Below, in pieces: positions 21,794 through 32,494 of a DNA stretch of 64,000 nt (position 1 is its first letter; each line of letters begins with the position of its first letter). Both the position numbers and the translations under genes were made by a program. The stretch comes from Ahaetulla prasina (lineage: Eukaryota; Chordata; Lepidosauria; Squamata; Colubridae): positions 6,690,314-6,754,313 of the forward strand of contig NC_080548.1 of assembly GCF_028640845.1 (NCBI RefSeq). The letters run 5' to 3'. The notes beneath the pieces are model-generated. The model was not told where the DNA came from. It did no database searches and saw only the letters and a program-made list of their open reading frames with translations.

Positions 21794-22030
21794 AGCCACG
21801 GTGGTGCAGTGGTTAGAATGGAGTACTGCAGGTTACTTTTGCTGCCTGCCGGCTGCCTGTAATTTGGCAGTTTGAATTTCACTGGCTCAAGGCTGACTCA
21901 GCCTTCCATCTTTCCGAGGTCAATAAAATGAGGACCTAGATTGTTGGGGGCAATATGCTGACTCTATAAACCACTTAGAGAGGGCTGTAAAGCACTGTGA
22001 AGTGGCATAAAGTCTAAGTGCTATTGCTAG
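21794..22030 (+). mobile_element. tRNA-derived SINE, GCTGTAAAGC-tail type
   Basis: The head GGTGGTGCAGTGGTTAGA (box A) and CAGTTTGAATTTC (degenerate box B) are followed by the central block TTGACTCAGCCTTCCATC-like / AAAATGAGGACC / ATTGTTGGGGGCAA. The tail is GGGCTGTAAAGCACTGTGAAG ... CTAAGTGCTATTG. The central block recurs at 36630-36812 and in the L2-tailed SINE at 42653-42897. Confidence 0.75.
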
Positions 22031-22083
22031 TGCTGAGCCAGGATGGTGCAATCAAAGCTACAGCCACTTTTAGGTGCTTAGAC

Positions 22084-22148
22084 CAGGCACAGGAATTCTG
22101 GGAGCTGAAGTCCACAAGTCATAAAGGGATCATAGTTCCCCACCCCTG
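22084..22148 (+). mobile_element. Short hAT-type MITE, 65 bp
   Basis: CAGGCACAGG ... CCCCACCCCTG with an imperfect 8-bp duplication: GCTTAGAC (22076-22083) against GTTTAGAT (22149-22156), two C/T differences. Confidence 0.6.
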
Positions 22149-22469
22149 GTTTAGATAGATAGTTGGCATCTTAACTTTGTGGACCACACCTGCAAACTGC
22201 ATCCATTTGCATCTTTGCAAGAGCTTCTCTAACAGAATTAAGGTCCTTATATTCAAGGAGACTTTCTTACTTGTAAGAAAGTACCTATCAGACTGCAATT
22301 GTAAATCTTTTTGGCTTCTCAAGACGTTCTTAACTGAACATCTAAAACCACAATAGAAAAGCTGTCTAAATAGATCAAGAAGAATGGACATCTAAAGAGG
22401 CAGCACCAGCAACTGAAAACTGGCTGAAGCTCCTATTCAGTTGCATTTCTTACCTTGTAATAAAACAAA
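22149..22469. other. Unique spacer
   Basis: No recognised repeat or gene. Confidence 0.4.
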
Positions 22470-22848
22470 CTGGTAGAGGAAGTTCTTGACTTAGAACCAC
22501 AACTGGGATCAGAATTTGCATTTCTGGCCAAAGTGGTTGTTAAATCAGGCCCAATTTTTACAACCTTTATTTGCCACAATTGTTAGGCAAATGACTGAAG
22601 TTGTTCAGTGAATCACACAGTTGTTAAGCAAATCCAGCTTCCCTTCTTGACTTTGCTTATCAGAAGCCATCTGGGAAGGTTGCAAAGGGTAATACACTTG
22701 ACCCATTGTCAAGGGCCCAAATTTTGACTATGTGTTTGTGGTGATGTTGCAATGTCGTAAGTCAAGGACTGATTGTAAGTCAATTTTCCCAGGGCTCCTG
22801 TAATTGAACGCTTACTAAACAAATGGTTGTTAAGCCAAGGACTACCTG
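22470..22848 (-). mobile_element. TA-flanked MITE (Tigger-like type)
   Basis: The left end is degenerate (GGTAGAGGAAGTTCTTGACTT). The right end AAGGACTACCTG is followed by TA. Interior words TTGTTAAGC and TTGACTTTGCTT match the copies at 48166 and 50113. Confidence 0.7.
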
Positions 22849-23500
22849 TAAACTCAACACCGAAATGTTTGCCGTTTTAAAAAAAGAAAGGAAAATAATG
22901 TCAGTGGAGACTTCTTTCTTTCAGCTGTCATGTTTGGTGAGAAAAATTGCCAGAAGAAAGCGACTAGAGGGAAATCCTTCCCCTGTGTGCAAGATGGCTC
23001 TAATCCAGATCAGGGCTCCTGGCGCTGATTTCAGACCCAAGAAAAACAAGAATGGCAGCTCTGTGTTCATTGATCATTGTTGTATGAATCTAGATTTAGA
23101 TTGGAACATCTGATAGTTGCCCTGTTTGAAAGCCTGCCTGGATTCTGCACACAAGATGGAGCTGCCACATTGCTTCCATTAGAATCTGCACATCCCCAGT
23201 AATCGTGAGATCTTTGGATTGTTCCTCTGTGAGACTGAGGCAGGCTGAGCTCCAGTAGAGCCTCAGAGCTTCTGCACCTCTTAAAAATCACCTTTTAGGG
23301 CCTAAATGTTGGACTCCCGGAGATGTTTTTCATGCTGTTAAAAGAGAGCTGGATCCAAAGACTTTAATAGCTTGATGTTTGATTGAAAAAGATGGTGCTG
23401 TCTCCTTTACTCTCAGAGCTGAGCATCAGCTTGACTTAAAATTTCAAAATGCTTTGTTGTTTTACAGATACCAGCAGCTGCCAATCTGTAGGGTGCCCAA
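22849..23500. other. Unique sequence, nothing recognised
   Basis: No repeat family or exon-like structure visible. Confidence 0.4.
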
Positions 23501-23622
23501 GTATACGAGAGAGAGAGGAGGGGTAGGGAGGGAAGGAGGGAGGGAAGGGGGGGAGAGGGAGAGAGAAAGAGAGAATATGAATATGAATATGGGGTTGAGG
23601 GTAGGGGTAGGGGTAGGGGATG
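23501..23622 (+). repeat. GA-rich tract ending in a G-quadruplex-prone run
   Basis: GAGA/GGGA purine repeat, then ATATGAATATGAATATGG, then GGGTAGGGGTAGGGGTAGGGG with four or more G-runs spaced by TA. Confidence 0.85.
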
Positions 23623-23919
23623 GGTGACGAAATCTCATTTTATATGTACTGTGGCTTCCTGGTTTGCGATACAAGCTCTGCACATCTAGGTCAAAAGTTC
23701 CCATTTGTCTCCTTTCCAATCACAATGTAATTGATCAGGACAGCAGCCCTCAATTTTCTGGAAAGCTTCTCCACTAAAAATGGACACTGCATTTACCCCG
23801 GACGCTTAACTAAACCACTGGCTTGAAGTGGGTTCAAGCCTAATGGTCTCATTCCTATAACATGCTAAACTTGGTTAGTATTGACAATAGTGAGGGGGAG
23901 TAGGCAAGGGGGGCTTATT
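23623..23919. other. Unique spacer
   Basis: Nothing recognised. Confidence 0.35.
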
Positions 23920-24700
23920 AAGATTTATGTGAGACTTAATATACTGCACTGATAAGACCACACTCTGAATACTGCACCCAATTCTGGTCACCATGATAGT
24001 AAAGGGAAGTTAGAAACAGTGCAGAGAGCAAAAACAAAGATATAACGGGTCAGGAGCAGTGGTAAAATCCAATTTTTTTTACTACCAGTTCTGTGGGCGT
24101 GGCTTGGTGGGCGTGGTGTGGCTTGGTGGGCGTGGCTTGGTGGGCGTGGCAGGGGAAGGATATTGCAAAATCTCCATTCCCACCCCATTCTGGGGCCAGC
24201 CAGAGGTGGTATTTACCGGTTTTCCGAACTGCTCAAAATTTCCGCTACCGGTTCTCCATAACCTGTCAGAACCTGCTGGATTTCACCCCTGGTCAGGAGG
24301 CTAAACTGTAGGATGAACAATTGAGGGAACTACGTATATCTAGTCTAACAAAGAGAGTGATTAAGGAGATATGCTAGCAGTCTTCCTGTACTTGAAGGGC
24401 TGTTACCAAGAAGAAAGAGTGGACTTATTCTCCAAAGCACCCAAGGGCAGGATAAGAAGTAATTGATGGAAAGGTATCAGAGATCAAGTCTAGAACTAAA
24501 GAGAAATTTCCTGACAGTAAGAACGACTAATAAGTGGAACGGCTTGCCTCCAGAAATTGTTGGTGCTCTAACACTGAAGGTTTTCAAGAAGAGATTGGGC
24601 AGTCATTTGCCTATAAAGGCATAGGGTCTTTTGCTTGAGCAAGGGGTTGGATTAGAAGATCTCCAAGGTCCTTTCCAATCCTCTTATTCTATGTTCTATT
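23920..24700 (+). mobile_element. Chicken-type CR1 LINE 3' end, split by a hAT MITE
   Basis: The left part 23920-24056 (TACTGCACCCAATTCTGGTCACC) and right part 24292-24700 (GGAACGGCTTGCCTCCAGAAA, GGTTGGATTAGAAGATCTCC, TCTTATTCTATGTTCTAT) are the ORF2 C-terminus and 3' UTR of a CR1 ending in ATTCTATG-like repeats. 5'-truncated, with no usable ORF. Confidence 0.85.
24057..24291 (+). mobile_element. 235-bp hAT-type MITE nested in CR1
   Basis: CAGTGGTAAAATCC ... GGATTTCACCCCTG with a perfect 8-bp TSD, GTCAGGAG, at 24049-24056 and 24292-24299. Internal GGCTTGGTGGGCGTGG units are tandemly repeated three times. Confidence 0.95.
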
Positions 24701-25244
24701 TTGTTCATATTTCTCTGCAAACTCAGAAAATGGAGTAATTTGGGCTAGGTTACACATTTTGCATGATTTAATTATCTTTCTCGCTCTTTTCTCTCTAACC
24801 AGCGTCTACAATGGCCACATTCCCTCCCCCTCCACTGCTATCGTTTCGGTTCTGATTCCCCCTCCCCTCTCCCTTCTTCACATCCCCCACTATTTAAAAA
24901 AATCAACAAGTCCCTGCTGCCCCCTTGTGGCTCTAGGTAGCAATTCCAGGAGGAGAACCAGAACTCAAGATTCCCCATGGTGGGTTTTCACTTTGTCCTT
25001 TGCAACCTTGTCTTGACTCAGCTCAACCCAGGCACAGTTGCACAGACTGTGTCTTTTGGTTACATTGCTCAAATGTACAGGGCAGATAATAATCCCTCAA
25101 GTGTAAAAGAAGCATGAAACCAAAAGGAAAAGATTTAAGTCGGGGTTTACATCCAAATTGCTTGGTATGTTTATGAGTGAGTGTATGAATGAAAAGGGAG
25201 AATGGAGCGTCAGAAAACCAGAATAAAGGTTTTCAGGATTCCAT
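24701..25244. other. Unique sequence
   Basis: Pyrimidine-rich around 24820-24890. No gene supported. Confidence 0.4.
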
Positions 25245-25655
25245 GTGAGATGCAAATCTGGCTCACTTAAGGAATTTAGCCATGATATTTTAATGTGTGG
25301 ATTGCAGTCTTCCAGTGCTAAAGGGGCTGTCACAAAGAAGTGGGGGGGGGTCACTTATTTTCCAAAGCTCTTGAGGGTAGGTCAAGAAGCAATGGGTGGA
25401 TGCTCATCAGAGGGAGATTTAACCTGGAACTAAAGAGAAATTTCCTGACAGTGGGAACAATTATCATTGGAACAGCTTGCCTCCCAAAATTGTGGGCCCT
25501 CTATTGCTGGTTGTTTTCAAAAAAATATTGGACAACTATTTGTCCAAGAAGGTATAATGTCTCCTGCCATGGGTAAGGGGTTGGACTAGAAGATCTCCAA
25601 ATTCCCTTTTGGCCCTATTATTCTAAGTTAATATCTATCAGATATTAATGTTTGA
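25245..25655 (+). mobile_element. CR1 LINE 3' end
   Basis: AACTAAAGAGAAATTTCCTG, GGAACAGCTTGCCTCCCAAA, GGGGTTGGACTAGAAGATC and CCCTATTATTCTAAG match the CR1 3' end at 24470-24700. Diverged, with a G run near 25343. Confidence 0.75.
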
Positions 25656-25774
25656 CTCTATCTACTACTCCAGTTGTGCTGTGAAATGTGGAAGAGCAAA
25701 AAAGGGGCCCTGCGATGCATATTTAGCCCATGTATCACAGCTTGCTTAATCCTGGTCTGCACTTCAGCATTTAA

Positions 25775-25814
25775 GAATAGAATAGAATAGAATAAGAAGA
25801 ATAGAATAGAATTT
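25775..25814 (+). repeat. (AATAG)n tail of Rex1-like LINE
   Basis: AATAGAATAGAATAG with one AAGAAG interruption; it is the 3' repeat of the adjoining minus-strand LINE. Confidence 0.85.
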
Positions 25815-27015
25815 TTTATTGGCCAAGTGTGATTGGACACACAAGGAATTTGTCTTGGTGCATATGCTCTCAGTGTACATAAAAGAAAAGATACGTTCAT
25901 CAAGGTACAACATTTACAACACAAATGATGGTCAATATATCAATATAAATCATAAGGATTGCCAGCAACAAAGTTACAGTCATACAGTCATAAGTGGAAA
26001 GAGATTGGTGATGGGAACGATGAGAAGATTAATAATAGTGCAGATTTAGTAAATAGTTTGACAGTGTTGAGGGAATTATTTGTTTAGCAGAGTGATGGCC
26101 TCCGGGAAAAAACTGTTCTTGTGTCTAGTTGTTCTGGTGTGCAGTGCTCTATAGCGTCGTTTTGAGGGTAGGAGTTGAAACAGTTTATGTCCTGGATGTG
26201 AGGGATCTGTAAATATTTTTACGGCCCTCTTCTTGATTCGTGCAGTATACAGGTCCTCAATGGAAGGCAGGTTGGTAGCAATTATTTTTTCTGCAGTTCT
26301 AATTATCCTCTGAAGTCTGTGTCTTTCTTGTTGGGTTGCAGAACCAAACCAGACAGTTATAGAGGTGCAAATGACAGACTCAATAATTCCTCTGTAGAAC
26401 TGAATCAGCAGCTCCTTGGGCAGTTTGAGCTTACTGAGTTGGCGCAGAAAGAACATTCTTTGTTGTCCTTTTTTAATGATGTTTTTGATGTTAGCTGTCC
26501 ATTTTAGATCTTGCGATATAATAGAACCTAGAAATTTGAAGGTTTCTACTGTTGATACTGTGTTGTCTAGTATTGTGAGAGGTGGAAGTATGGAAGGGTT
26601 TCTCCTAAAGTCTACCACCATTTCTACGGTTTTGAGTGTGTTCAGTTCCAGATTGTTTTGGTTGCACCACAAGGCTAGTCGTTCGACCTCTCGTCTATAT
26701 GCGGATTCGTCATTGTCTCGAATGAGACCAATCACTGTTGTGTCATCTGCGAACTTCAGTAGCTTAACAGATGGATCATTGGAGATGCAGTCATTGGTAT
26801 ACAGAGAGAAGAGAAGTGGGGAGAGCACACAGCCTTGGGGGGCCCCTGTGCTAATTGTACAGGTATCTGATGTGATCCTGCTTAGCTTCACCTGCTGCTT
26901 CCTGTTTGTTAGGAAGCTTGTGATCCACTTACAAGTCTGTTCCTGTAGCTGGTTTAGCTTAGTTAGAAGAGTGTCTGGAATGATGGTATTGAATGCTGAA
27001 CTAAAGTCTGTATGA
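25815..27015 (-). mobile_element. Rex1-like LINE (CR1/L2 superfamily), 5'-truncated
   Basis: Minus-strand element: 3' UTR 25815-26075, RT C-terminal coding region 26076-27015, truncated before the RT N-terminus. The tail is (ATTCT)n on minus. A second copy lies at 55160-55462 and 56447-56705. The name rests on FSSAFNTI and STGAPQGCVLSPLLFSLYTND. A snake CR1/L3 family noted for seeding AATAG microsatellites is an alternative label. Confidence 0.8.
26076..27015 (-). pseudogene. Rex1-like reverse transcriptase fragment with open frame
   Basis: The homologous part is open throughout: DFSSAFNTIIPDTLLTKLNQL, WITSFLTNRKQQVKLS, STGAPQGCVLSPLLFSLYTNDC, KLLKFADDTTVIGLI with FADD at 26742-26753, NNLELNTLKTVEMVVDFRR, FKFLGSIISQDLKW, and the C-terminal SITVWFGSATQQERHRLQRIIRTAEKII ... 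RHKNSFFPEAITLLNK, stop near 26076. Both aspartates of the catalytic box are intact. It lacks N-terminal RT fingers and endonuclease, so it cannot act alone. Absence of stops over about 310 codons implies a fairly recent insertion. Confidence 0.85.
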
Positions 27016-27600
27016 ATTTTGTATGAATCCAGCCAACTGCATTCATTCAATAAACTGCATTTCAACAAGTGATGATTTAATTTTAAAATGATGTGTGAAC
27101 CATATTGCCTTGTTCTATTCAAATCTTTGGATAGTCAATGAGACACTGGGCATGTGATTGAAATCTAAACATTATCAACAAGGATAGAGGTGGACAACAG
27201 AATGGTGCACAAAATGATTGGCCAATGACCCTTAATGGTCAGTTAATGTCTTTTTTATGGGCATTGACTTTCAAAACTCATTTCCTAATGCACAGATCAT
27301 GCCTAAAAAAGAATAGCCATCTTCCCTGAGCTGATGTCTTATCCTCCCCCAAAACCATTTAAGACCAGGCATTGGATCTAAATTTGACAGACTGGAATTT
27401 TAGTACTTTTGGCACATTAGAGAGAATGATAAGGAGACAGAGAGACAGAAAGAGAATCAAAAGGCATCTGGGGGTGTAATATTTCTTTCCAGCTGGCCAC
27501 TTTGGGGCAAAAAGATGTGTAAGAAATCAATTTGGTTCATTTTTCAAATATAGGCATTTACTTTAAATCTCAAATACCTTTATTAATGAAACAGAAAGGA
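27016..27600. other. Unique sequence
   Basis: No repeat or gene recognised. AGAGAC-rich around 27420-27460. Confidence 0.4.
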
Positions 27601-27623
27601 TTTGAGATGGATTCTTTTTTTAA

Positions 27624-28137
27624 AAAAAAGGGAGGGAGGGAGGGGAAGGAAGGAAGGAAGGAAGGAGGGGAGGGAGGGGGCAGAGAGAGAGGAAGGCAGG
27701 AGGGAAGGAAGGAGGAGGGAGAGAGGGGAAATGAAGGAAGGAGGGAGGAAGAAAGGAAAGGGGAGGGGCAGGAGAGAGGAAGGAAGAAAAGAGAAGGAAG
27801 GAGGGAGGGAAGGGAGGGAGAAGGGAGGAGGAAGTAGAAGGAGGGAAGCAAGGGAGGGAGGAGGAGAAAGAGAAGAAGGGAGGAGGGGCAGAGAGAGAGG
27901 AAGGCAGGAGGGAAGGAAGGAGGGAGGGAGAGAGGGGAAATGAAGGAAGGAGGGAGGAAGAAAGGAAAGGGGAGGGGGCAGGGAGAGAGGGGAAGGAAGA
28001 AAAGAGAAGGAAGGAGGGAGGGAAGGGAGGGAGAAGGGGAGGGAGGAAGTAGAAGGAGGGAAGCAAGGGGAGGGAGGGAGGAGAAAGAGAAGAAGGGAGG
28101 GAGGGAGGGAGGGAGGAAGGGGAAGGAAGGAAGGAAA
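27624..28137 (+). repeat. Purine-only (GGAA/GGGA)n tract with ~208-bp higher-order duplication
   Basis: About 510 bp of G and A with a few C/T. The run beginning GCAGAGAGAGAGG at 27680 recurs at 27888, with matching order of GGCAGG, AAATGAAGG, AGAAAAGAG and AGTAGAAGG landmarks. Long open frames on either strand here are artefacts of composition. Confidence 0.9.
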
Positions 28138-28140
28138 AAA

Positions 28141-28800
28141 CTGTAAGATTTGCCCATTCCTATATGCAAAGGCTATTTAAATCCATGCTTGCTTATTTAT
28201 TTAAATTTTTGTAAGCAGAACACATGTCAATCATCTTAAGTAATCTCTTCTCCAGAAGGAAAGCAGATTCTGGGCATCCAGCTCTGGAAAAGTTGAGGGG
28301 GTGAGTCAGAGTACAAATCCAGTAGCAGAATTTCACTAGTGGGTTTTGCACAGAGGCAGGGAACGGGGTGTTTAGAAAGGATTTCAGCCTATGTGGCTGC
28401 TCCAGTAATGCTTTCGAAAGCAGGCGAATCAAGGGTGCTGCAAGGCTTGTATTACAGATGGTGCATGAACACGTTGCAAATGCTGGATAGGTGTCCAATT
28501 CTGACATGCATGCAGCAGTCCAAAAGAATCTGCGGTGACAAACACAAGAGAAATGCACACATGATCACACAGACACATGTTGAAATGGCTTTTCCCCCCA
28601 TTCTTTTCATGGAGTCACTTGAGGTCTGGAAAGCAATTAGCAATTTTTATCAAGTCACATTCCAAATTAAATTAATTATTTTTTTTAAAAAAGGAACAGA
28701 ACAGAACTAAGCAAGGATATATTTTAAATCTCCTGTAGTCATGAAATCTCACAACTGGTTGGCCAACTCATTCCAAAATCATGCTTGACCACTTAAAACT
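28141..28800. other. Unique sequence
   Basis: No repeat or exon recognised. The 121-codon open frame on minus (28193-28558) has no family features. Confidence 0.4.
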
Positions 28801-28802
28801 TA

Positions 28803-28834
28803 AAAGGGCGGTATAAAAATTTAATAAAATAAAA

Positions 28835-28865
<31 letters not shown>

Positions 28866-28866
28866 A
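28803..28866 (+). mobile_element. Very short L2 3' tail fragment
   Basis: AAGGGCGGTATAAAAATTTAAT followed by (AAAT)n, i.e. only the distal hairpin arm and tail of an L2. Confidence 0.6.
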
Positions 28867-29308
28867 ACCATGAAAAAAATATTTTGTGAGAGAATGCTAT
28901 CATTTTCTAAGCTTCAGTGACTTCCCAAGGGTTTGTTTGTTGTAATTTTAAAAAGCCTATTAACTCTTCTTTTTATTCAGTCATTGCTGGGGACGGGGGA
29001 GCGTAAGTTGCCACGTGGCTGACAATGGAGATGTAATTTAAATGAGACCATTTAGGTTATTTTTTAACTTTTCTCAGGAACACACCTAAAATTATTTGGT
29101 GTTTTTTTAAGTGTCAACCACTATGAATCATTTAATTTTCTTGGTATACAAATGAAATTAGTTAAAGAATAAATGCTGTTGATTTTTCTCTGGGAAATGG
29201 AGATGCATTACTAGATTTGTTTATTTTTTCTGAAGAAATTGCAGCCAAAGAGATCTGGAAAAGCTATTTTGCCAGTGGAATAGCAAGGATTAGCAAAAGT
29301 GAAGTTCC
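28867..29308. other. Unique sequence, conserved-element candidate
   Basis: Balanced, non-repetitive. The central segment 28980-29070 (GACAATGGAGATGTAATTTA) looks enhancer-like. Conservation cannot be judged from one sequence. Confidence 0.25.
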
Positions 29309-29316
29309 ATCTAGGT

Positions 29317-29712
29317 TAAAGTGACCAGATTTCAGCAATGGCAAAGTGGGACACCATTGATGGGGGGGAGGGGCGGCTGCGTATGCGTGCTGAGTCTTGC
29401 CACCTGCCTGAAGGAGGAGGAGCGGCTGCTGCTTCTCCGCTCTTCCAGGCAGGCTCGGCTCTCCTCGGCTCTCCTCTCGGCTCTTCTCTTCCTCTCGGGT
29501 GAAGTTAAGCGGAGTCTCTCCTCCCTTTCGCGCCTCCTTCTCCACCACTCCCCCTTCTCCGCCTCCTCCTCTTGCGTTGCCGCCTCCCATTTTCAGAATG
29601 GGAGTGAAACAAAAAAAAACTTTTTGGGACTTTTTGGAATTGCCGCGGGACGCAGGACAAATTATTAAAAAGCGGGACTGTCCCACCAAAAGCGGGATGT
29701 CTGGTCACTATA
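29317..29712 (+). mobile_element. 396-bp hAT-like MITE, GTGACCAGA termini
   Basis: Terminal inverted repeats TAAAGTGACCAGA and TCTGGTCACTATA, with a perfect 8-bp TSD, ATCTAGGT, at 29309-29316 and 29713-29720. The interior is GC-rich with CTCCTC/CGGCTC repeats. Sub-terminal AAGCGGGACTGTCCC echoes GTGGGACAC at the other end. Confidence 0.9.
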
Positions 29713-29720
29713 ATCTAGGT

Positions 29721-30699
29721 CTTATATTTGTTGCAGTTGTAGCCAAAGGTGTACCTGTCAGATGAAAAGAATCAAGCTAAGTTGCATCACAAAAGATTTA
29801 GTCAAACCTACATAGAAGAATCTAATCAATTGAAGTTCAGCAGTAATTTGGCACCAGATAAAGGGTCAAAGGAACTCAAATTGACTTGCTTTGTTTGTGG
29901 CAACAGGAGGATTCTAAGCTTTTGACATGTTTAACTCTGACCCTCTCAACTCTGCCTGCTCTTCTCCTATACCTTAAGTCAAAATGCTTTCTTTGTTCTG
30001 TGTCTAAAACTGTGACTTTAATCACTGGCACCGAATAACTCCCTTTCTGATCACGCTGATGACACTCAGCCAAATTGCTCATATCTTGATTGGCACCAAT
30101 TCTTTTGGCAGGAAAAAGATACACATTTTGAGATGATTTGCAAATATGCAATTTCTAGGAGCCAGAATTCTAATTCAGTCCTTAATTTGGGTTGTGCTCC
30201 CAAAGGAAAAACAAACTAAACAGGATATTGGTACTTAGTCAAGATGATGAAGAGCAATGAAGAGAAATGATGATCATTTATCATCTTCATCTTTAGTCTA
30301 GCAGCCATTCTGGTTTCCACTGGTTTCCACTGTATTTTTTTTTTTAGGGAAAAAACGGTGGGGAGTTTAATTTTGCCTGATGAAGAGGAAGCTTTTTCCA
30401 TGGATATTCCTATTTTTCTGCCATCTTCTCATTTTTGCTGGGCCTCATTTTGTTTTGTTTTGTTTTATTTTGATGGGTTATATGAAATTTGTATTTCATA
30501 GGAAGGGATCCCCAAAACCTGAAAAACTGCAGTTGTCAGAAGCTGAAAAGTTTAACAGCTAAATACAACTTCCTTTTAAAAAAGTGTTCCGTTTGTCCCC
30601 TTTCTTTTACTACAAATAGTCCAATTGAATAATGAGTGAAAAATTGCCCCACTTTTGATTAAAATGAATCGCTCATTATAGAATAGATGCTGGCCTACA
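29721..30699. other. Unique sequence
   Basis: A TTTTG run near 30450-30470. No gene supported. Confidence 0.4.
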
Positions 30700-30842
30700 T
30701 TTTATTTATTTTATTTATTTATTTTGTCGAGTAAATATTAGATAATATATATAAGTATAAGTATGAATTGAATACATAAAATGAATACAGTTAAAGGGAA
30801 CATTAGGTCAGGGATGGTAGGCACGCTGGTGCTCTTAGGCAC
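30700..30842 (-). mobile_element. Family A LINE 3' tail, minus orientation
   Basis: (TTTAT)n then GTATGAATTGAATACATAAA and TGGTAGGCACGCTGGTGC, matching 15256-15400. Confidence 0.8.
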
Positions 30843-30845
30843 GAA

Positions 30846-30925
30846 AGATTCATGAAATGCATACATGCATACATGATACATTCATGTATGATTCATGTAT
30901 GCATACATTCATGCATACATGAAAG
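30846..30925 (+). repeat. ATGCATAC-type partly palindromic simple repeat
   Basis: Alternating GCATACATGCATACATGA and its inverse TCATGTATGCATACATTC. Can fold on itself. Confidence 0.75.
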
Positions 30926-32098
30926 ATTCCTGTGGCCCCGGGAGAAATATGTTAGTGGCCTTCAGATGTTTTCAGTCAACATTCCTCTCATTACTGACCA
31001 TTGGCTTTGCTGGGTGGAGATGGAGAGGGGTATTAACTTACAAGCATGCATCAGGCACTGGAAAAGTTCCTGGTGGAGAAATAGTTGGACACATTCTTAT
31101 TACATGCCATTTTTTAAATTATAGTTCTCCTATGAGGATCAGATTTGCAGGTAGAAACAAGCAGCTGTATATAATAAATGGAAAATGAGTATTTTCAAGA
31201 ATAGTTTTGGGTGCCCAGAAGTATGTCATGCATTGTCCTCTGAGCTTTGGTATTCTGAACCTTAGTTGTTAGTGCAGTATTATGTGTGTGAGTATATGGT
31301 TTTTGATATTGTTCTTGTTTGTGAACCACTATAAACATGCAATTAGATACTAGTCTGGTTCATGCCAAATAGACCTTAGTGGATCATGAATGGTGCTGCT
31401 GAGATAGGGAGGTTTAAAACATTGTATAAACAGGAAAATTGAATCAGCCCATGAATCTGAACAGGAATATTTCAAAATCTGTTTAGAGTTAAACGAATTC
31501 TCTCCAATAAACCATGTTGATTAATTAAATCTTCCTCCATCTGCAGTGGAGATTTGCCATAGGAAGAAGGACAGACAAGGGAACAGCCCTAACCCTATCA
31601 AAGATGGCCTCAATTTGATTGTGCCATTACAATTTTTTTCCATGCCATTGGAGAAAAGGATTTAAAAAACAAGGGAATGGACAGGAAGTTAAATCTTCCC
31701 AGCTGGTATGGCAGATGGACAATTGATCCAGGCATTCTAGCTTTGACCTAGCATATGGAAATGAGGGAATAGGCCACGGGAGAAGAATTAATAGATTGGT
31801 CATGTTGCATGAAGAGGGTCATTCTTTTTGAAGTTGGACCAGATATCAATATATCATTATTTCAGGTAATTTCCTAATTGCAAGCACAAATTAAAATTAC
31901 TTGTTTAGCCAGAAATAATTCTAAGCACTGAAAACGAACATGAAACATTCAGGCTTCTGGTTATTGGTGGTTTGAACTAATACTAATTTTGTATTAAATG
32001 GCCTCTCTCAAACTTTACATTGCGTGTAGCTGTAAATTTCAGCTCTCCAGGCATTTAACATTCAGAACTTAAACAGAGCAACAAAAGAACTTGGGGTC
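30926..32098. other. Unique sequence
   Basis: No repeat, coding or splice-bounded signal recognised. Confidence 0.4.
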
Positions 32099-32184
32099 TG
32101 TAGAGATTCTCAGTCATCCACATCATGGTTGTCCTAAAGGTACTTTTTTAGAAGCCAACTAAACTTTCTTGTTTTTTCCTTGAA

Positions 32185-32218
32185 GACATTTCACTTCTCA
32201 TCCAAGAAGCTTCTTCAG
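32185..32218 (-). ncRNA. Hammerhead-ribozyme-like core, minus strand
   Basis: On minus: CTGAAGA, then a stem-loop (GCTTCT / AGAAGT around TGGATG), then GAAATGTC. This resembles the CUGANGA - stem II - GAAA order of compact stem-III-less hammerheads reported in Penelope-like elements. There is one extra A before the stem and one G-U pair in it. Confidence 0.4.
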
Positions 32219-32494
32219 CTCTGACAGGATGGTGGGGAATGGAAAGATTTATATTCGTTGCAGATATTTGATCATTCGCATCCTTTCAGAGGGTCATTGA
32301 AGCACTTGGAGGTTTATCTGTGTCCTCAGAGTCACCTGAGTGGTGCTCCTGGTTCCTGTAGTCTGCAATTTTTTCTCTGGAAATGCATTCCTACTCCCAT
32401 ACCATTTCAAGGATGTTCATTCCATTCAAAGGGTGTTCATCCCAGCTGTCTGCAAGGAATATAAATCTTTCCATTCCCCATTATCCTGTCAGAG

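Noticed and set aside
27532..28169. Long open frames rich in E/G/R (plus) and S/P/L (minus)
   Set aside because: Translation of a polypurine repeat on both strands; not coding.
28193..28558. 121-codon minus-strand frame
   Set aside because: No motif, no splice context; probably chance.
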